Shown: piece by piece, positions 33,962 to 42,713 of the stretch
Layout: each line of letters starts with the position of its first letter
How positions within the stretch are numbered: position 1 is the stretch's first letter
Made by a program: the position numbers and the translations under genes
Notes under the pieces: generated by a model
Databases searched by the model: none
What the model saw: only the letters and a program-made list of their open reading frames with translations
What the model was told of the DNA's origin: nothing
Origin: JBBDWK01 sp040902885
GTDB lineage: Bacteria > Acidobacteriota > Terriglobia > Bryobacterales > Bryobacteraceae
NCBI GenBank assembly: GCA_040902885.1
Contig: JBBDWK010000068.1
Span: 1-64,000, forward strand
Direction of reading: 5' to 3'
Length of the DNA: 64,000 bases

Positions 33962-35392
33962 ATGCTCAGAGTTACCATGCTCTTCCGGTGGATACAGTCC
34001 GGCGTGTCCGAGCGGTTGAGCAAGCGCGATGTACTGCGCGCAGGATACGGGGCGATGATCGCCCTGCTGCTCTTCGCAGCCTTCGAGGCCTATCGGATTC
34101 AGGGGGCCGCTTCTAAGAAGAGCTTCGAAATATACTCGCGCTACGTCAAACAGGAAGACGCCCTCTACCGGTTGCGGCGCACGCTCTATCTGGGCGGCAT
34201 CTATGCCCGGGATCTGTGCCTGAATCCAAACCGGGACCGCATCGAAAGCTACCAGAGGCAACTGAAGCAGGTCCGCGCGGAGGCGGAAGGGGCGCTGAGC
34301 GATCTCAACCAGTGGGAAGCGCTCCAGCAATCCTCCACGGAGCTGAAGACCACCGCGGAGGAGTACCTGCATTCGCTCGAGGCGTTCGGCCAGTGGACGC
34401 AAAGTATGCGCCTGGCCAAGGGCTATGATTACATCCAGTCTGATATTGTGCCGCGCCGCAATCATGCCGGGGAACTTTTGCGCCGGTGGGCGCTGATGAG
34501 TAAAGAGTCGCTCCGGGAGAGCGAAAGCGCGTTCGATGGCAGCCGGCAAGGCACGGTCCTGCGGCTGGTCCTGGTGCTGGGCTTTTGTGTGGTGCTGGGC
34601 GGGGTGATCGCCCGCTTCAGTCTCACTCACTCCGAGAGTCTGGAGAACGAGAGCGCCCGAAGGTTCCAGGAGATGGTCGAGGCCAAGCAGGACTTGCAGC
34701 GGCTTTCGGCGCGGCTGCTGGAGATTCAGGAAGACGAGCGCAAGAGACTTTCCCGTGAGTTGCACGACGAGATTGGCCAGACCTTGACTGCTTTGCGCAT
34801 CGAGATCTCGCACGCCCAGGCCCTCTGGAACAGCGGCTCGCCCTCGGCGCGCGACCGGCTGGAACGGGCGCGGGCGCTCACCGAACGAACCTTGCGCACC
34901 ATTCGCAATATTTCGCTTCTGCTGCGGCCGCCGCTCCTGGACGATCTGGGGCTGGTTCCCGCGCTGCAGAGCGAAACGGAGGATTTCACGCGACGCACCG
35001 GGCTGCGGTGCGATTTCAAGGAAGAGGGCCTGGAGGACGCTCTTCCAGACATCGTCACTACCTGTGTTTATCGGGTGGTCCAGGAGGCGCTTCACAATTG
35101 CGAAAAGCATGCACGGGCTTCCCGGGTCTCTCTTTCCCTTCGCCGTTCGGCCCAGTCTTTGACCGTTGAAGTCGAGGACGACGGGCGCGGCTTTGTTTTA
35201 AAGCCGGAGGAACGTTCCACGCAGGCTGGCCGTCTTGGAATCCTGGGGATGCGGGAGCGGGCATCGATTCTCGGGGGCAGCATCCGCTTTGACTCGGCTC
35301 CGGGAACGGGAACCCGCTTGAGGATGCAGATTCCTTTGCCCGCCATTCCGATACCCGAGGCAGTCCCGAGCCGAAAAGAAGCGATCGCTTAA
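33962..35392 (+). CDS. NarX/DegS-type membrane histidine kinase
   Basis: 476 aa from ATG 33962 (ATG 33977 also possible; AGAG precedes it). Two membrane helices (about 29-46 and 202-220) flank a helical periplasmic sensor of about 150 residues. Then come a HisKA_3 domain with H268 in RLSRELHDEIGQTLTAL and a GHKL ATPase (VVQEALHNCEKHARAS, VEDDGRGFV, LGILGMRERASILGG). This is the kinase class that pairs with NarL/FixJ regulators. The regulator starts at the base right after its TAA stop, so they form a two-gene operon. The signal sensed is unknown. Confidence 0.9.
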   Translation: MLRVTMLFRWIQSGVSERLSKRDVLRAGYGAMIALLLFAAFEAYRIQGAASKKSFEIYSRYVKQEDALYRLRRTLYLGGIYARDLCLNPNRDRIESYQRQLKQVRAEAEGALSDLNQWEALQQSSTELKTTAEEYLHSLEAFGQWTQSMRLAKGYDYIQSDIVPRRNHAGELLRRWALMSKESLRESESAFDGSRQGTVLRLVLVLGFCVVLGGVIARFSLTHSESLENESARRFQEMVEAKQDLQRLSARLLEIQEDERKRLSRELHDEIGQTLTALRIEISHAQALWNSGSPSARDRLERARALTERTLRTIRNISLLLRPPLLDDLGLVPALQSETEDFTRRTGLRCDFKEEGLEDALPDIVTTCVYRVVQEALHNCEKHARASRVSLSLRRSAQSLTVEVEDDGRGFVLKPEERSTQAGRLGILGMRERASILGGSIRFDSAPGTGTRLRMQIPLPAIPIPEAVPSRKEAIA

Positions 35393-36037
35393 ATGACAAT
35401 CCGAATTGAACTTGCCGACGACCACAGCATCCTCCGCCAGGGACTCCGCAGAATCCTGGAATGCCACTCCCATTTCCAGATCGTCGCCGAAGCCTCTTCC
35501 GGCCTCGAAGCCGTTCAGATGGCCGACGCCCACCATCCCGACGTCGCCGTGGTGGACATCGGAATGAAGGAGCTCAACGGCATTGAAGCCACCGCCCAGA
35601 TTCTGCGCCGCTCCCCGGAGACCGCGGTGCTCATCCTGAGCATGTACGGCGACGAGCGTTACGTGATCCGCGCCATGAACGCCGGAGCGCGAGGATATCT
35701 GCTGAAGGATTCGGTTGAGGAGGACCTGGTGCGGGGCATCGAACAGGTCCACGAAGGCAAGTCCTTTTTCAGCCCCGCCGTCTCCAAAATTCTCTCCGAC
35801 AGCTACGCACGAGGCCGCTCGAAGGACGTAGACGACCGGTACGCGCTGCTGACCGAGCGCGAGCGGCAGATTTATCAGCTTCTGGCCGAGGGAAACAGCA
35901 ATAAAGAGGTGGCCGGCCGGCTGGGCGTAAGCCTCCATACAGTGGAGACGCACCGTACCCGCATCATGGAAAAGCTGGGCGTTCACAACGCGGCGGAGCT
36001 GGTGCTGAGCGCCGTGCGGCGCGGCCTCATCTGCTAG
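35393..36037 (+). CDS. NarL/FixJ-family response regulator
   Basis: 214 aa. The receiver has acidic D9-D10 and the phospho-acceptor D55 in VAVVDIGMKELNGIEA, with K in YLLKDS. The C-terminal LuxR-type helix-turn-helix reads LTERERQIYQLLAEGNSNKEVAGRLGVSLHTVETHRTRIMEKLGV. It is translated directly after the kinase (TAA followed by ATG with no gap). Targets are unknown; the repeats upstream of the kinase gene are candidate sites for autoregulation. Confidence 0.93.
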   Translation: MTIRIELADDHSILRQGLRRILECHSHFQIVAEASSGLEAVQMADAHHPDVAVVDIGMKELNGIEATAQILRRSPETAVLILSMYGDERYVIRAMNAGARGYLLKDSVEEDLVRGIEQVHEGKSFFSPAVSKILSDSYARGRSKDVDDRYALLTERERQIYQLLAEGNSNKEVAGRLGVSLHTVETHRTRIMEKLGVHNAAELVLSAVRRGLIC

Positions 36038-36085
36038 AGCGGCGGCGTACGGAAACGGGTTGAAGCCCTGCCCCGTCTCTATGCT

Positions 36086-36157
36086 TATGGCGCCAAAAGC
36101 GTTGCGCGAAGCGCCATAGTAGAATAGTATAGTTCTGCGCGCAGCGCCATAGTAGAA
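36086..36157. repeat. Repeat cluster with stem-loop after the NarL-like gene
   Basis: A 15-base unit AGCGCCATAGTAGAA occurs at 36110-36124 and 36143-36157 (period 33). TATGGCGC at 36086-36093 can pair with GCGCCATA at 36111-36118 (8 bases, 17-base loop) or with the second copy at 36144-36151, so two alternative hairpins exist. No T-run follows. TTGCGC (36102-36107), a 17-base spacer and TAGTAT (36125-36130) may be a promoter for the S55 protease gene. Confidence 0.45.
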
Positions 36158-36179
36158 GTGAGCGGAGCCTTAGTACCCC

Positions 36180-38045
36180 ATGAGATCTTTGATTCTCGCG
36201 AAGCTGTTGACAGTTGCGGTTTTCTGCGGCGTTGCCGCGGACGCCGATACGGAGGTCGCCAAACCGCGCGCGGGCAAGGTTGAGATCATGAAATCTTCCC
36301 TGCTGAAGCCGGGCATGCAGGGTACCGCGTGGACCGTCTTCGTTGGCACGGAGCCGGAACCCGTGCCCATCGAGATCATCGGATTATGGAAGAACGCATG
36401 GGGCCCCCGCCAGGACGTGATCCTGGCCAAGATGGGCGGCAAGGCACAGCGCACCAACGTCGCGGGCGGCATGAGTGGCAGCCCGGTGTATATCGACGGC
36501 AAGCTGATCGGAGCCGTGGCCCTGCGTCTGAGCCATTTTTCACCGGACGCCATTTGTGGGATTACGCCCATTGAGTTGATGCTCGAGATCAACGATCTCG
36601 ACGATTCGCGTCCCACGGATGCGCGCACGCCGGACCGGCTGGCGGCACGTACCACGGACATCGCTCCGCCGAGCGAACTGCTCGCGCAGGCGGTGGCCGC
36701 CGGCGCGTTGCGCTCCGTTCCGGAGCGGATGCCCGTGATGACGCCCATTGAGACCCCGCTGACGTTTTCCGGCTTCCACAACAACGTTCTCCGCGAGTTC
36801 GGACCGCTTTTCGAGCAGCTCGGCATCGCGGCCGTGCAGGGAGGCGCGGGAAGCGCCATTCACACCACCAAACCGGCGCCGGGATGGAAGGACGCGTTAC
36901 AGCCCGGCGATGCCGTTGCGGGCGTGCTGGTGTCGGGCGATATGAGCATCACCGGCCTCGGTACGGTTACATACAACGACGGCCGGCGCGTTCTCGCCTT
37001 CGGCCATCCTTTCTTCAATCTGGGCCCGGTCAACATGCCCATGAGCAAGGGCGAAGTTCTGATGGTGCTCTCTTCGCAGTTTCAGCCCAACAAGTTCGCC
37101 AACGCGACCGAGATCGTCGGCGCTCTCCGGCAGGACCGGCACAGCGGGATCATGGGCGTGCTCGGCAAAGAGTCGGAGATGATTCCCGTGGAGGTGAACG
37201 TGCGCTCGCTCGGCGAGAACAACGTGGTGCGCACGGACAAGAAGTTCCGCTTTAACGTTTTCGTGCAGCAGAAGTGGACGCCGTACCTGATGATGGTGAC
37301 GTTGTTCAACTCCATCTCGGGTCTGAACGAGTTTATGGATGAGGCCACCTACCGCCTCAGCGGCACCGTCGAGTTGGACGGCCAGCCGGACCTTTCACTC
37401 TCCACCATGCAGGCATCGGGCGAAATGCCCATGCCCGCGCCCATGCTGCTGGCCGGCTGGTGGGGCGACAAATTCAACCGCCTGTACTTGAATGCGGTGA
37501 AGACGCCGAAGCTGAAGAGCGTGCGTGTCACCGTGGACCTGCTGCCGGAGCGGCGCGTGGCTTCGATCGAACACGCCTGGGTCGCGGCCAGCGAGGTTCG
37601 CGCCGGAGAGGAACTGCCCGTTAAGGTATTCCTGCGTCCGTATCGCGGTCCGCGCATCGAGCGGACTTTCGTCGTGCGCATCCCGAAAGGCGCGGCCGAG
37701 GGCAGCCATCGCATCCTGCTCGCCGACGCCGCGACGATGAACCGAATGCAGAATGCGGCGGGGATGATGAACCGCTACATGGACCTGCCGCACACCGTGT
37801 CTCTGATCAACCAGGAGCGCAGCAACAATAAGCTCTACGTCGCCTTCGTCCAGGCAAGTCCGACCGCGTACTACGACGACAAGACTCTTCCGCGCCTTCC
37901 TTCTTCCGTGCTGAACGTGATGCAGGCCGGCCGCGCCGCAAACCGGCCCCTGGTGACCTCCGCGGAAAGCGCCTCCGAGGAGGAAGCCATTCCGTTCGAT
38001 TTCGTAGTGAGCGGAAATTACTCCCTCAAGATCAACGTAAAGTAG
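36180..38045 (+). CDS. Exported SpoIVB-like S55 serine protease
   Basis: 621 aa with a signal peptide (about 1-20). Residues about 30-140 form the S55/SpoIVB domain: LLKPGMQGTAWTVFVG, PVPIEIIGLWKN-like core, AGGMSGSPVYIDGKLIGAVA with the probable catalytic S99, and GITPIELM. The remaining 480 residues contain a second SpoIVB-like stretch (FGHPFFNLGPVNMPMSKGEV) and beta-rich domains that may bind substrates. SpoIVB in Bacillus cleaves an intercompartmental signalling protein during sporulation; here no sporulation genes are nearby, so it is probably a periplasmic processing protease. It is followed after 16 bases by the propeller protein. Confidence 0.85.
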   Translation: MRSLILAKLLTVAVFCGVAADADTEVAKPRAGKVEIMKSSLLKPGMQGTAWTVFVGTEPEPVPIEIIGLWKNAWGPRQDVILAKMGGKAQRTNVAGGMSGSPVYIDGKLIGAVALRLSHFSPDAICGITPIELMLEINDLDDSRPTDARTPDRLAARTTDIAPPSELLAQAVAAGALRSVPERMPVMTPIETPLTFSGFHNNVLREFGPLFEQLGIAAVQGGAGSAIHTTKPAPGWKDALQPGDAVAGVLVSGDMSITGLGTVTYNDGRRVLAFGHPFFNLGPVNMPMSKGEVLMVLSSQFQPNKFANATEIVGALRQDRHSGIMGVLGKESEMIPVEVNVRSLGENNVVRTDKKFRFNVFVQQKWTPYLMMVTLFNSISGLNEFMDEATYRLSGTVELDGQPDLSLSTMQASGEMPMPAPMLLAGWWGDKFNRLYLNAVKTPKLKSVRVTVDLLPERRVASIEHAWVAASEVRAGEELPVKVFLRPYRGPRIERTFVVRIPKGAAEGSHRILLADAATMNRMQNAAGMMNRYMDLPHTVSLINQERSNNKLYVAFVQASPTAYYDDKTLPRLPSSVLNVMQAGRAANRPLVTSAESASEEEAIPFDFVVSGNYSLKINVK

Positions 38046-38061
38046 CAGCCGTGCACCATCG

Positions 38062-40266
38062 ATGAACATTTTTTTGAACCTGCTGGTCGGCTATGCCGTC
38101 TTCGCGGCCCTATGTCTCGCGGGCGAGACCCGGACATGGCTGCAGGACGATTACTCCCATTTTGAAAAAGGCGTGATCCAGAAACTGGCGCTGCGCAGCG
38201 ACGGAATTCTTTCGCTGGCGCCAGTGTTCGAGGAACGCTTCGATTCCTCCTCGCCCTATCTTTGGGCGCTGAAACAGGACTCCAAAGGGAATCTGTACGC
38301 CGGCGGCGGGCCCGGCGCGAAACTGTACCGCATCACCCGCGGCGGCGAGAAGAAGACCTTCGCCGAATGGGACGCGCTCGAGATTCACGCCATTGCCATC
38401 GATAAGGACGACCGCGTTTACGCAGCCACCTCGCCGGACGGCAAGGTGTATCGCGTCACCTCCGAGGGCAAGTCCGAAATCTTTTATGAGCCCAAGGCCA
38501 AGTACATCTGGGCCATGGCCTTCGGGCCGAAGGGCGACCTGTATGTCGCGACTGGCGATCCGGGCGAGATTCATCGCATCCCGCCGAACGGCAAAGGCTC
38601 GCTGTTTTTCAAGAGCGACGAGATGCACATGCGCTCGCTGGCCGTTGACGCCACGCGGCGCGGCCAGCCGGAAAGCCTGATCGTGGGCACCGAGCCTGGC
38701 GGGCTGGTGGTGCGCGTTTCGGCCAATGGGCAAGGCTTCGTGCTGCACCAGACATCGAAGAAGGAAGTAACCGCCGTGGCCGTGGGTTCGGACGGAACCA
38801 TTTACGCGGCGGGAGTCGGCAATAAGCAAGCCGGAAGCCCTCCTCCTCCGCCGCCTGGTCCAGCGCCGTCCAGCCAGGCGCCGCAGGCCGCATCCGCGGC
38901 AAAGGTTGTCGTCCAGGCCAGGCCGGCCGGCCCCCCGCCGCCCACCATGGCGGCAGCCGGAGCGCCGCCTCTTATCGGCGGCAGCGAGGTGGTTCGCATC
39001 TCCACGGACGGTCATCCGCGCAAAGCATGGTCGCACGCTCAGGAGATTGTGTACTCGCTGGCTCTCGACTCCTCGAACCGCCTCCTTCTCGGCTGCGGCA
39101 ATCGCGGCTCCATCTTCCGGATCGAGTCCGACACGCTCTACACGACACTGCCGAACGCGCCCCCCACGCAGGTGACGGCGCTCGAGCCCGGCCGCAATGG
39201 ACACATCTACGTTGCCACCGGCAACTCGGGCAAAGTGTATCAACTTGGCCCCGGGCTCGAGCGCGAAGGCGACATCGAAAGCGACGTCTTCGACGCCGGC
39301 ATGTTTTCGCGCTGGGGCCGTCTGGTGGTGGAAGGATCGCCGGAAGGCGGCAGCATCGCCGTCGCGACCCGCAGCGGCAACCTCGACCGCCCGCAGAGCA
39401 ACTGGAGCGAGTGGGCCGCCCCCGCGTCCAAGGGTTCGCGCGTGACTTCTCCGCCTGCGCGTTTTTTGCAATGGAAAGCCACGCTCAAGGCAGGCGGCGC
39501 CGGGTCCTCGCCGCGAGTTGAGTACGTCGAAGTGGCATACCTTCCGAAGAACGTCGCGCCGGTGATTGACACCATCCAGACCACGCCGCCCAACTACCGG
39601 TTTCCGGCGACCACCGTTATGACAACTTCGTCGCAGAGCATCACGCTGCCGCCGCTCGTTAAGTCCAAAAGGCCTGCGCCACGGCCGGCTCCCATCGAGC
39701 CGGGGACGCCCGCCATGTCGCTGGCCAAGGGTTACATCGGCGGGCGGTGGACGGCTTCGGATGAAAACGGCGATGCCCTGATCTACACGCTGGAGATTCG
39801 CGGCGCTAAAGAGAACGAGTGGAAGCTGCTCAAGGACAAGGTCAAGGAGAAATACCTCAGTTGGGACTCGACGGCGTTCCCGGATGGCGAGTACAGGCTG
39901 CGTCTCACCGCTTCCGATCAGCCGGGCAATCCGCAAGACAGCGCGCTCAGCGCGAGCCTCGAGAGCGATCCTTTCGTGATCGACAATACGCCGCCCGTCA
40001 TTACGGGCCTTGCCGCTTCCAGGAGCGGAAAAGACCTGATGGTGACGTTTCAGGCCGCGGATGCGCTGAATGTAATTCAGAAAGCGGAGTACTCCGTAAA
40101 CGGCGGAGACTGGTTGCCGCTGGAGCCCAAGACCGGACTTTCGGACGCGCTCCAACTGGAGTACGAGTTCCGCATTCCGGACGCCGCCGCGGGCGAACAG
40201 ACCATCGCCGTCCGCGTGGAAGACGAATACGAAAATCAGGCCACGGGAAAGATCGTGGCCCGGTAG
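38062..40266 (+). CDS. Exported beta-propeller protein, unknown function
   Basis: 734 aa with a signal peptide (about 1-20). The N-terminal half has repeated propeller blades (NLYAGGGPGAKLYRI, RVYAATSPDGKVYRV, DLYVATGDPGEIHRI, TIYAAGVGNKQ, HIYVATGNSGKVYQL), interrupted at about 254-305 by a Pro/Ala-rich insert. The C-terminal third is made of beta-sandwich modules, including a Ca-binding-like DENGDALIYTLEIRG segment. It starts 16 bases after the S55 protease stop, so the two are probably co-expressed and the propeller could be its partner or substrate (inference). Confidence 0.75.
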   Translation: MNIFLNLLVGYAVFAALCLAGETRTWLQDDYSHFEKGVIQKLALRSDGILSLAPVFEERFDSSSPYLWALKQDSKGNLYAGGGPGAKLYRITRGGEKKTFAEWDALEIHAIAIDKDDRVYAATSPDGKVYRVTSEGKSEIFYEPKAKYIWAMAFGPKGDLYVATGDPGEIHRIPPNGKGSLFFKSDEMHMRSLAVDATRRGQPESLIVGTEPGGLVVRVSANGQGFVLHQTSKKEVTAVAVGSDGTIYAAGVGNKQAGSPPPPPPGPAPSSQAPQAASAAKVVVQARPAGPPPPTMAAAGAPPLIGGSEVVRISTDGHPRKAWSHAQEIVYSLALDSSNRLLLGCGNRGSIFRIESDTLYTTLPNAPPTQVTALEPGRNGHIYVATGNSGKVYQLGPGLEREGDIESDVFDAGMFSRWGRLVVEGSPEGGSIAVATRSGNLDRPQSNWSEWAAPASKGSRVTSPPARFLQWKATLKAGGAGSSPRVEYVEVAYLPKNVAPVIDTIQTTPPNYRFPATTVMTTSSQSITLPPLVKSKRPAPRPAPIEPGTPAMSLAKGYIGGRWTASDENGDALIYTLEIRGAKENEWKLLKDKVKEKYLSWDSTAFPDGEYRLRLTASDQPGNPQDSALSASLESDPFVIDNTPPVITGLAASRSGKDLMVTFQAADALNVIQKAEYSVNGGDWLPLEPKTGLSDALQLEYEFRIPDAAAGEQTIAVRVEDEYENQATGKIVAR

Positions 40267-40288
40267 AGAAACCGCTTCCCGCTACCGC

Positions 40289-40294
40289 TATACT
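40289..40294 (+). promoter_or_regulatory. -10-like TATACT six bases before a start codon (leaderless candidate)
   Basis: TATACT ends at 40294 and ATG of the nitrilase gene begins at 40301, the same spacing as at 13434, 21640 and 57213. There is no Shine-Dalgarno. Confidence 0.38.
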
Positions 40295-40300
40295 CTGTTC

Positions 40301-41560
40301 ATGCATAAGCTGCTGCTGCATCTCTGCGCGGCCGGCCTTGCCGCAGCCCCGCTTCCCATCGATCCCTCCGGTTGGCGGCCCTGGGCCGCGCGTCCGGAGA
40401 TTGCGCCGCGCACTTTCGTCGACACCGTCCATGCCCGGCGTCCCGCGGGATCTCTCGCCATTTCGGGCAACGGCAACGCCGCGGGCTACGGAGGCTGGGA
40501 GTATCCTCTTTCCGGCATCCAGGCCGGGCAGTGGTATCGCTTCACGGCCTTCTATCGCGCCGCGGGTCCCATCTCCGAAGCGGAGCAAGTAATCGCACGA
40601 CTCGACTGGCGCGCGGCAAACGGAAAGCGCGCCGGCCAGCCCGATTATGCCTGGACGGTGAAATCCGAAGGGGAATGGAAACGGCTGACGCTCGATGCTC
40701 CCGCGCCCGAAAAAGCCGACGCGGTTACCCTGCAGCTCTATCTCGCCAATGCGCCTCAAGCCACCCTCTGGTGGGATGAGGTGTCCCTCGAGCCTATCGA
40801 CGCCCCCGCCCGCCGCCCCGTCACCGTGGCCGCAATCAACTTCCGTCCCAGCCAAGGACTATCCGCGGCCGAAAACGTGCGGCGCTTCGCCGAGACAGTC
40901 GAGAAGACGGTGACCGGCAAGGCCGATATCATTCTTCTGCCCGAAGGCATCACGTTGGTGGGCACCGGCAAGAAGTATGCGGACGTCGCCGAGACCGTGC
41001 CCGGTCCCACCACGGAGCAGCTCGGCGAGCTGGCGCGGCGCAAGCGGGCCTGGATCGTGGCTGGCATCATTGAACGCGAAGGCGCCGCCATATACAACAC
41101 CGCCGTCCTCATCGACCGCGCCGGAAAGGTGAGCGGGAAGTATCGCAAGGTGTATCTGCCGCGCGAAGAAATCGAAGGCGGGCTCACGCCGGGCAACGAC
41201 TATCCGGTCTTTGAGACCGATTTCGGCAAAGTGGGCGTGATGATCTGCTGGGACGTTCAGTACGCCGACCCGGCCCGAGCTCTCGCGGTGCGCGGGGCCG
41301 AGCTGATCCTGATGCCGATCTGGGGAGGCAACGAAGCTCTCGGGAAGGCCCGCGCCATCGAGAATCACGTCTTCCTCGCAACTTCGGGCTACGGCTATCC
41401 CACCTATGTGATGGATCCCGACGGCGAGATTCTATCCCTGGCGCGGGAGGTGGGTTCGGCCGCGACGGCCACCATCGACCTGAACCGCCGGTACCCCGAC
41501 CCTTGGCTGGGCGACATGCGCGCCCGCTTTATGAAAGAACTTCGGCGCGATCTTCGCTGA
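40301..41560 (+). CDS. Exported carbon-nitrogen hydrolase (nitrilase superfamily) with N-terminal beta-sandwich
   Basis: 419 aa with a signal peptide (about 1-16). Residues 20-165 form a carbohydrate-binding-like beta-sandwich (WEYPLSGIQAGQWYRFTAFYRA, TLWWDEVSLEPI). Residues 173-415 are a nitrilase domain with the complete catalytic triad E215 (LLPEG), K283 (KYRKVYLP) and C316 (MICWDVQYAD). The family hydrolyses amides or nitriles; the domain pairing suggests action on an extracytoplasmic amide, perhaps in cell-wall or glycan material (inference). The 3' end overlaps the convergent LuxR-type gene by 32 bases. Confidence 0.88.
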   Translation: MHKLLLHLCAAGLAAAPLPIDPSGWRPWAARPEIAPRTFVDTVHARRPAGSLAISGNGNAAGYGGWEYPLSGIQAGQWYRFTAFYRAAGPISEAEQVIARLDWRAANGKRAGQPDYAWTVKSEGEWKRLTLDAPAPEKADAVTLQLYLANAPQATLWWDEVSLEPIDAPARRPVTVAAINFRPSQGLSAAENVRRFAETVEKTVTGKADIILLPEGITLVGTGKKYADVAETVPGPTTEQLGELARRKRAWIVAGIIEREGAAIYNTAVLIDRAGKVSGKYRKVYLPREEIEGGLTPGNDYPVFETDFGKVGVMICWDVQYADPARALAVRGAELILMPIWGGNEALGKARAIENHVFLATSGYGYPTYVMDPDGEILSLAREVGSAATATIDLNRRYPDPWLGDMRARFMKELRRDLR

Positions 41561-42125
41561 CGCTGCCGCCCAGGAACTGAACGGCCGCCCGCACGCGGCC
41601 GTTCACCCGCAGCTTCTGGTAGATGTGGTTCAGGTGGCTTTTCACGGTCAGCTCGGAAACCAGCAGCTCCCGTGCAATCTGTTTGTTGGCGAAGCCGCGC
41701 GCCACCAGCCGCAGCACGTCCTTTTCGCGCTCGGTAAGCGCGCGCGACGAGGCATCCATCCGGCCGTAGGCCGTTATCTCGCGCAGATGGACGAACAGGT
41801 CGTCCGCCGTGGCCGTTTTTCGGAGACAGCTTGTGGCGCCGCGCTCCGCGATGCGCTGCGCAAACCGCTCGAACGGCGGATTCACTAGCGCGACCACGTG
41901 CAACTCCGGAAAATTTCGTCTAAAAACGCCCAGGTGAAGCAGGTGATGCTCGGACGTCAGGTCATACAACAGGACATCCACCTTCTGACTGCGCAAGCGG
42001 TCCTGGAGAGAATCGGGGTCGACGCAACCGCCCGGGAAATCGAACTCGCTTTGAGCGGCGAACGCGGCTTCCAGGCCTTTTAGATAGACCAATTCTTGGA
42101 CACAAGCGAAAACTTGAGCGGGCAT
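41529..42125 (-). CDS. LuxR/NarL-type regulator with a degenerate receiver domain
   Basis: 198 aa. The C-terminal helix-turn-helix is standard (LTEREKDVLRLVARGFANKQIARELLVSELTVKSHLNHIYQKLRV). The N-terminal 120 residues have a receiver-like fold with D55 (VDVLLYDLTS) and K near 103 (SCLRKTAT), but the acidic pair normally at the end of the first strand is missing (FACVQEL). Phosphorylation is therefore doubtful and it may respond to a ligand or protein instead. No kinase gene is adjacent. Confidence 0.85.
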   Translation of the reverse strand: MPAQVFACVQELVYLKGLEAAFAAQSEFDFPGGCVDPDSLQDRLRSQKVDVLLYDLTSEHHLLHLGVFRRNFPELHVVALVNPPFERFAQRIAERGATSCLRKTATADDLFVHLREITAYGRMDASSRALTEREKDVLRLVARGFANKQIARELLVSELTVKSHLNHIYQKLRVNGRVRAAVQFLGGSVSEDRAEVLS

Positions 42126-42148
42126 GAGCTAGTAAGTTCTAAAAAAGA

Positions 42149-42703
42149 TCATTGCTGCTGCTGCAAAATCATCTCAAACGTCCTGGCCTTCGGCTCGGCC
42201 AGCAGTCGGTCGATCTCGCGATGCAGGCCGGGTCCCGCAAACACGTCATGGGTCATTGGATTATGGGGATAATCGCTGCGAATCTGCCCGTGCGTATCGA
42301 TTACGAAAAGATGCGGAAACCGTACCATCGGCCTATCGGGAGTAATCTTCATGTAAGAAGCGGTAACCTGCCCGCAATCGAAAAGCACCGGCGAGGTGAT
42401 CTTGTGCTTCGCCAGGTAGGCGTTTACCGAAGTCATATTGTCCGGCAAGGTTACGATGGAAAGAACGGCGACCTTGTCGCCATACTTCGCCTTGGTCTTC
42501 TCCAGCACTTGCGCGAATGCCACGCAATCCGGACACTCCGTCTGCATGATCTCCAGCAGAACGATCCGTCCCCGATAGTCCTGAACATCGTGCTGCTGCA
42601 TCCGCGAATCGGGCAGAGAGAAACCTGGGGCGCGGCGGTTCGAGAGGTCCCCGGCGGCGAAGACTCCCGCGGTAGCGATCAGGAAAAGACTGAGCGTTCG
42701 CAT
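42149..42703 (-). CDS. Exported thioredoxin-like (TlpA/AhpC-type) protein
   Basis: 184 aa from ATG 42703; a GTG three bases upstream is possible. A signal peptide (ending VFAAG) is followed by a thioredoxin fold: APGFSLPDSRMQ, IVLLEIMQTECPDC with the active-site pair C57-P-D-C60, and the cis-proline region RFPHLFVID near residue 130. Periplasmic thiol reductase or oxidase function is likely. It starts 10 bases after the mtnA stop and is the last gene of the uvrA-to-thioredoxin run. Confidence 0.86.
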   Translation of the reverse strand: MRTLSLFLIATAGVFAAGDLSNRRAPGFSLPDSRMQQHDVQDYRGRIVLLEIMQTECPDCVAFAQVLEKTKAKYGDKVAVLSIVTLPDNMTSVNAYLAKHKITSPVLFDCGQVTASYMKITPDRPMVRFPHLFVIDTHGQIRSDYPHNPMTHDVFAGPGLHREIDRLLAEPKARTFEMILQQQQ

Positions 42704-42713
42704 CACGCCTAAC

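Noticed and set aside
38110..40155. Minus-strand open frame (681 aa) opposite the propeller protein
   Set aside because: Antisense shadow of a gene with a signal peptide and repeated blades.
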